From positions 310,001 to 374,000 of the forward strand of contig JAKOGI010000565.1 of NCBI GenBank assembly GCA_029747015.1: a stretch of DNA of 64,000 nucleotides. Reading direction: 5' to 3'. Shown here piece by piece: positions 57,683-64,000 of the stretch. The stretch comes from Carnegiea gigantea (lineage: Eukaryota > Streptophyta > Magnoliopsida > Caryophyllales > Cactaceae). Position 1 is the first letter of the stretch. The number at the start of each line of letters is the position of its first letter. Under the pieces are notes generated by a model that was not told where the DNA came from, ran no database searches, and was given only the letters and a program-made list of their open reading frames with translations. The position numbers and the translations under genes were made by a program.

Positions 57683-60600
57683 ATGGCCTCAGGTGGCTTC
57701 TTAAATTTAGTGGAGAGGCTAGACCATGAACAATGGTCAGCAATTATGGAAACAGGATTTGGAGGAATGTTAGCTGTGAGAACAAGATTAATACCAAAAC
57801 AATTAGCTAGATGGTTGCTAAATAGCTATGACCCATGGGAAACCTCACTGAAGCTGCCGAATGAAAAAGTGTTGATATATGAAGAAGATGTGCATGCCAC
57901 GTTAGGTTTACCGATGGGACCACTTGAAGTAAGAGAAGGGAAAACGTCAGATAATGACACAGACTATGCAATATTCTTAGAGCATTTGAGAGAAAGATGG
58001 AATATTAAAAGAGGAGGACCATCAGTTGGAAGTATGGAGTATGCCATTATAGAACGTGGCAGTCATGGTGCAGAGTTCATAATAGATTTCATAATACATG
58101 CCACATCAACTTGCATTATTGGAAATGCAAATGGCACATGTCATTTTCGTGTGCTGAACAATTTGCGCAATGTGAATGATATACACAAATACAACTAGTG
58201 CGCATATGTGATCAAATGCCTAAACAATGCAGTGATTGAATGGAAGGCACACAAAACCAAATTCTTCACAGGTTCACTATTGTTCTTGATGGTAAGCACA
58301 TTCTATCATCTCATTGTTGCACACAAAGGTTAAAGATACTTTTCGGATGACAAGATTAAATCATAATATATATGATGTTGTACACTTTCAGTTGTTCTAC
58401 CTAGATAGAGTTGAGTTCAAAGCTGAAAAAGTGGATAGGTGGTTCCCAATTGCATTAAATTGGACAACAAAAAAGGTGAAAAAAAGAGAAAGAAAGGGGC
58501 ATTTGCCTGGAGAGTATGGCAGGGGTAGAATAATAAAGAGGCTTGAATACAAAAAACTGACATACTTAGCTGAAATGGACTTGTAAAACTACCTTAAAGA
58601 ATTAAATGGGGAACAACATCAATAAGAATTATATGCTGAACTGTCCACAACAGCTGCATCAAAAGGACAACAATGCCCATATTGTCCCTACTACAAAGAG
58701 AAATTGCAAGCCATTGGACCTATCCATGACGAGCCAGCAGAGGTAAATTTCACACTTTTCATATTTCTAAGCAAAACAATGACCTAATAAGATAATGTCT
58801 ACGTAGGGCCATACATAAGATACATGCTAATCATATGTATTCCATTACTAGAAATGTCATAACATCAATCATTAATAAAGAAAAAAACTTGAAGATATAT
58901 TTCTAGACCACCAGTTAAACAATGCACACACACCTACACCTGCTCACTGCCACAAAATACATAAAATGAAGCAGAGTTATTCAGTTTGTAAATGGGTGTT
59001 GTATTGGGATATGTTGCCATGTCTCAGTTCTTTCGCAGCGTTCTGAGGTTATTTGTCATTTTTTTTTTTCAGGAAAGTGAAGCTTGGGATCTAGGGAGTA
59101 CAAGGACTCCAACATTGCCCATCTTAAAGGATCAGGTACTACATTGTATATGAATTGAGAAACCAATAATATGCTTATGATTCCTAGATTCTGCATTGAC
59201 TTAATCACAGAGTTTATAGATTGATTATATCTATAATTTTAGGTTGATTTCTTGTATTAGCTTCTATGTTGTGACTGTGACTATGATTATAGTCTTCCAA
59301 TTAATTGAAGCTATGAAGAAGTCATTTACTGGAAGCTTATTGTATGCCCTGATTCTTGTATTTATCATTTGGACTAATTCATATATGAAGCTGTCAGTAT
59401 CATTAGACTTAACATGCATTAAATATTTAATAGTCAAAACCACTCCTATGCTATTCACATATTTAAAAAAATATAGCATGAGCACTATATATTTAGATTG
59501 GGAATTAACTTGAATAAATTGTCATATTCATCGTATACAGGACAAACTCACAACAGTTCCTTAAGCACAAGAAGGACATAAGATAACACAGATGCCCAAT
59601 CAAAGCTCCCAGCCACCTACCACCGACACATCATGTTTGAATCAAAGATAAACAGACGACTTAGCAATCGATAACACAACCCAGAGTTTCTCGAGAAGGT
59701 TGAGCAGATAGAAACTATGGCTAGAAAAAGAATGAAGTAGAAAAAAAATAGTGGATTTCACTCCTTTAAGCTTCAGCCTTGGCATCTCACCTGAAAAAGG
59801 GCAATGTGCATCATGTTCGTTAGACATAAGTCCTACTACATTAAAGTTTTCCTTTTCACCCAAAGGAGCTGGAACTGCATCTACTGCCAGAATATATTAT
59901 CAACACATAAATCGAGAAGCTGAAATGGATGGCAGTTTAGGTAAATCACAAGAAAGTCTCACACACATACATAAACCAGAGAAAGAAAAAGCTGTGCCGA
60001 GGAATGCAAAAGGAGTACATGGCATAACAAAACCACCCATGCGGAATGACGAGCTAGATAATTAAGCAAACAAAAGAGGAAAAGAGGTGGTATTAAGGTA
60101 GCAGCCAAAGAGGATAGTGAAAGAGACAACTTTTCAACGTCGATCACCATTCCTGAAAGACCACAGAGAGGCTAGAGATCGACTGAAACCATCACGAATG
60201 ATGTTGGTAAACTATGCTTTTCTACCACCAGATGAGTTGCACCCCCTAACGTAAGTTATCCAATTTCTCCTATTTCTAATTACATATGACAACTTACTCA
60301 CTCCCAATACACATGACAACTTAGTCTCTCCGACAATGGTCTGAAATTTTAGTGAATACACAATTAGAAGAAATTGAAAGCCTTATGCATAGAGATGCAC
60401 ACAGACCGAACAACCAATTCTCAATCTGAATTGAAGAAGCCTCCAATTTCAAATGATATGTTGTGTACAAAAATTTTCCAAAAGCAAGCTTGAACCATGA
60501 CTGAACATGTCTCCTCTTTCCATATACAGAGGAATTTTACAACAAATCAATTCAGGCTGGACATCACCCTAGAAAAACATGTACTTTCAGATACCCTGCT

Positions 60601-63271
60601 ACAATACATCAAATAAGGAACACAAAATGGGGCATTGGGTGAGAAATAGTAGACTAATAATGTAATATACATGATGACAATTGCACAGGTTGTATTGAGC
60701 ATGATTCCAAGGTGAATGCTTTAGTACGATACTCTCATGCAGTCGAACATCGTATTGAGAATACTATAACAAAGTTATTTCCCTTACACTAATGAGTACA
60801 TAGTGAACACTGAAGACGGACACATAAACATGCACTATAAAAATGATCTAGAAAAATGCTTTTCAATTATTGCTGTAAGTTTAGTTGACACACACAACAT
60901 ATTAGCTCTCACAGTCATCTATATTGCATTTGGTGCCTCTGACACAGTAGATATTCCAAAGCCATTAGCATATACTTACTTTGCTTGTCATAATACATTC
61001 GTTTGAGGAAATTAAATTACACCATTTAAATACGAGATTGTACTTAATTTTCATTATTCATCTTTTGATCCCTCACATACTAACAACAAATTGAATGTAT
61101 AAGGAAAGACTTTTCAAGTACGACCATGAAGAAGAAGACAAAAGATTGTGGATATTCATGGAGGGGTTGGAGACCATGGCAGGAAAAGATCAAGACATAG
61201 AAAGTCCTATAGTGGATGTACTATGTCTCATCCTAAATTGGATGGAAAGGAGGAGGAATCCAAGTACACCAAAAAGGATGTTCTTCAGTACAAATGTTTA
61301 TGTAAGTTAATTATGATGAAGAGAAAACATGTTTAATTAAATTACAACACATCTTAAATTATGATCATTAACATGGCTAGTTTGCTTTCTTAGATGGCTC
61401 TGGAGAAAGGTTCAACAGATTTAACAAAGACCTTCAAGACAGTACTGGGCCTTGAAAGAGAGAGGTACTCCCGGATGAAATTAGATGAATCACAATTGGT
61501 GAGTTCCATAGCACTTAATGAACAATCCTAACTAACTGAGTAAACCAAGTAAAAACAACAATGAACAAACCATAGCCCAATAGTGAACAACCATTAAGTA
61601 CTTAATGAACCTACTGTGAACATATTATATATTTTGATAAACTAATTGTACTTGGCTATGTGACTCACTTTATCACCAATATCCACTGACATTATAGAAA
61701 ATCCACCATCAATGAAGCTTAATGTAATTAAGCGAACAATATTGAAAGAAACAGTGAATATGTAATTAAGTAATTAAGTGAACGTTGTATAAAGCTCTTC
61801 TTGGCTCATCATTAAGCCTATTACTATTCACCATAACATGATAACTTATGTTGGAATTCTTATAACATGAGTAAGATAACGTCTCCATGATATGTAGATA
61901 CATAACTTCATCATTTATATATGGCATGTAGGTTTTTTCCCCATTCTGAGAGAAAATCATTATTTTGTCCTTTATTATGACTTCATGGGAAGGAGAGTGG
62001 TTATCCTTGACAACTGATTGCCAGAAAAGAATCCAACTTCAAACTATCGCAGTTGTGCTATGACCATGGTACATATTCCTTATTAATAATAACCCTAACT
62101 CTAAAGAATAACTATATTCATTAACAACCTCACATATCACTTGCAGACAAATTTGTTCTCAAGCTATCTATAGAATGAAGGGCATAAAAAAGGGACAAAC
62201 TTGAAGAAATTCAGCCTAGCATTTTGGAAGCTATCCTGGCAAGATGACACAAACATACATGATTGTGGAATTTACACCATACGCCACATGGAGACATTTC
62301 GTGGAGGCCAAGTCGAGAACTGGAGACTCGGGTTTGAATTAAACAAGGTAAATACATTTCATAGTAGAATTTAGAAGCTTTTAGAATATCTATAATGTAT
62401 GTTAATAATAGAAGTCCTTACTATTCTATAACTACACATGGATATTGTGGTCACGGGGGGTATTGAAAGCAAGTAATTTGTTAGCAACCCTTCAACTAAG
62501 CACACTGCCATAGGTATGACATATATAGTGTGCCTGCCACTGCCTTTACCTCAGTCGCTGTCTCAGCATCTCATCTTCTGCACAGTAGCTAATATAGAAA
62601 CCCCTCACATGCTTGTCAAGCAACAGGCACCAACAGGCCGCATATATAACACTCCTTATGCTACTTAACCATTATCTTTGCATCAACCACTAATGAAACA
62701 GATGCAACCACTTCCACATAATAAAAACACGTATACTCATGCATACACATCAATGCGATGAAATACATGAATTGAAGAAAACCACCAACACTGCCTATAA
62801 CTAATGACAGCATCAGCAAAGTATCACCTACACTAAGCTACCCTTACAACAATACATATCAATACCTGCATTAGTATCCAAGAGATGAAATGCTGTTAAG
62901 TATGATTCTATAAATATCAATATTTTCAGTGACAAGTTCAATATATGGTGTTGGAACCAAATATAGCATCTCAATTAATGCACAAGCAGTATGCTCAACA
63001 TCATGGTTTGAACAGCGAACACCATTAAGAAGTTGCTTACACATTGTTGCTCTGTATGCTTTTAATTGCTTCTTACCTTTTAGCCAATTTTCCTATATGA
63101 CATATTATGTATCTTAAAATTGTAATAAGTACATCAGATATGTCCAAACTGCATGAAGAATTTATCCAGTACCTACGTTCAAGGTATACAGCGATGATAT
63201 TAGAAAGTGAACTCAATATGCTATAGGTCCAAACACTAGAAGCAGCAAAAAGAGAGTTCTAGCACAGATAA
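57683..63271 (+). pseudogene. ULP1-like (C48) cysteine protease gene of MULE 2, broken
   Basis: First exon 57683-58291 (GGFLNLVERLDHEQWSAIM; LARWLLNSYDPWE; HATLGLPMGP) with one TAG at 58196 where MULE 1 has Trp. Second exon 58392-58742 with two stops. Later exons near 61090-61300 (YDHEEEDKRLWIF; LCLILNWMERRRNP), 61394-61500, 61931-62068, 62147-62347 and 63145-63271. The peptidase keeps His (ENHYFVL), Asp (VILDN), Gln (SWQD) and Cys (HDCGIYTIRHMET). A stop follows VILDN. Intron 1 is about 100 bp against 1.4 kb in MULE 1, while the last intron is about 800 bp against 116. The coding frame is better kept than in MULE 1, especially the first exon. Confidence 0.82.
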
Positions 63272-64000
63272 ATGGCTAAATAAAAGCTGTAGCAGTAGTG
63301 GTACTCTACAATTAGATCATATTTAAGAAGTCTGGTGTGTCAAAGACACAATGTTGAATGAACCAATCAAGTTTACTGTATAGCTTCTTTTGGAACACAT
63401 GAATGTTCAATCAGTCAAGTGCTTTCAATATGATAGAGCAGAATATAAAATATGAAAACTCAGTCTGAACTGTGCCTTACAGATGATTTTGGGGAGTGCT
63501 TAATCCTCATGAATGGAAGCAACTCACATCTTCAGCAATGCCTATTGATTTACTGATTATTTAGTGAGAAGTTCACTATAGTACACCATGTAGTTCATCA
63601 AGTTAAACAATGACATAACAACCAAAAAATTCAGAAGTCAAATTAAAAGTAGGAGATCCTTAGTGTTTGACACAACTTTTTGATAATGTTTGCTTAATAC
63701 TAAGAGACTTAAAATAATTAACAGTGACTAAAATAAAAAATATACTACAAAACATTTATTAGACAAAATACAAGTATAATTTAAATATGAATAAAGTTAT
63801 AACAATAAATTAATTCAAAGAAATAGAAACAAATAAAAACTCCAAGTTATATGTGGTTCTTTGGAACAAACTAATGAAATTACGACTTTTAGATTCATCA
63901 GTTGAGTCATATACATGACCTAGCCAAAAAATTAGTATAAATAATTTATGAAAGTACTAGACATATTGAAAGGCTTGGTTATCAAAATTTTATATTTTAA
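63272..64000. other. No gene seen; interior of MULE 2
   Basis: AT-rich sequence after the ULP1-like gene with isolated GTTCACT (near 63571). No further domain before the window ends. Confidence 0.45.

Larger units (their letters stand above)
55960..64000. mobile_element. Second MULE with ULP1-like gene, cut by the window end
   Basis: The left end (55966-56002) reads AGGAGTTCATACTCCCATG, matching the left end of MULE 1. The ULP1-like gene lies 1.7 kb inside it, in the same position and strand as in MULE 1. In MULE 1 the transposase follows 2.2 kb after the ULP1 gene; here that place is beyond the window. Nucleotide similarity outside exons is low, so the two are diverged family members and not a recent duplication. 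Confidence 0.72.

Noticed and set aside
1..64000. CRISPR arrays, bacterial operons, rRNA operon or tRNA genes
   Set aside because: No regularly spaced short repeats, no ribosome-binding-site gene layout and no tRNA cloverleaf were noticed. The introns and LTR elements show a plant nuclear genome.

Overview
The window looks like a transposon-rich stretch of a flowering-plant nuclear genome, probably a eudicot: AT-rich, genes with GT-AG introns, a Cassandra solo LTR, a Sirevirus-type Ty1/copia element, Mutator-like elements (MULEs) with ULP1-protease genes, and endogenous caulimovirid sequence. The species cannot be named from the sequence alone.

Layout. 1-1.8 kb: gene-free flank with a Cassandra-type solo LTR (517-795, 5-bp target duplication). 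About 1.8-18.7 kb: a decayed caulimovirid (plant pararetrovirus) copy on the minus strand, with tRNA-Met primer site and coat-protein region at 16.7-18.7 kb, protease-RT-RNase H at 3.2-5.15 kb, a downstream ORF, then a TATA box and polyadenylation signal near 1.8-2.0 kb. It is split by an 11,054-bp Sirevirus-like copia element (5657-16710, target duplication ATGTC) with LTRs of about 1.45 kb, gag, pol, an extra envelope-like ORF and two polypurine tracts. 18.7-21.4 kb: no gene seen. 21.4-34.4 kb: a 13-kb MULE with convergent genes: a ULP1-type cysteine protease gene (+) and a FAR1-type DDE transposase with SWIM finger (-), both broken. Its introns are packed with a GTTCACT-rich repeat.

Only two genes look intact and resident. 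(1) 34569-46526 (+): nine exons that join in frame into a 275-aa protein with a signal peptide, a C2H2-type finger, many cysteines, one C-terminal membrane segment and a KKXX ER-retrieval tail. (2) 46832-48009 (-): a two-exon, organelle-targeted small heat-shock protein of 210 aa. The genes converge, about 305 bp apart. The 8.6-kb intron 4 of the first gene holds a LINE fragment, MITE-like sequence and two exon-like stretches of unknown origin.

48.4-50.6 kb: a CACTA-like non-autonomous element with TTTTGACGG subterminal repeats. 51.2-55.1 kb: a MITE, a GA microsatellite, and a Ty3/gypsy pol fragment interrupted by an internally deleted copia element (52264-54818). 55.96 kb to the window end: a second ULP1-bearing MULE, parallel to the first and cut by the window edge.

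Relative order of events: the Sirevirus is younger than the virus insertion it splits, and the small copia is younger than the gypsy fragment it splits. The first MULE ends about 165 bp upstream of the ER-protein start codon and so may supply or disrupt that gene's promoter.
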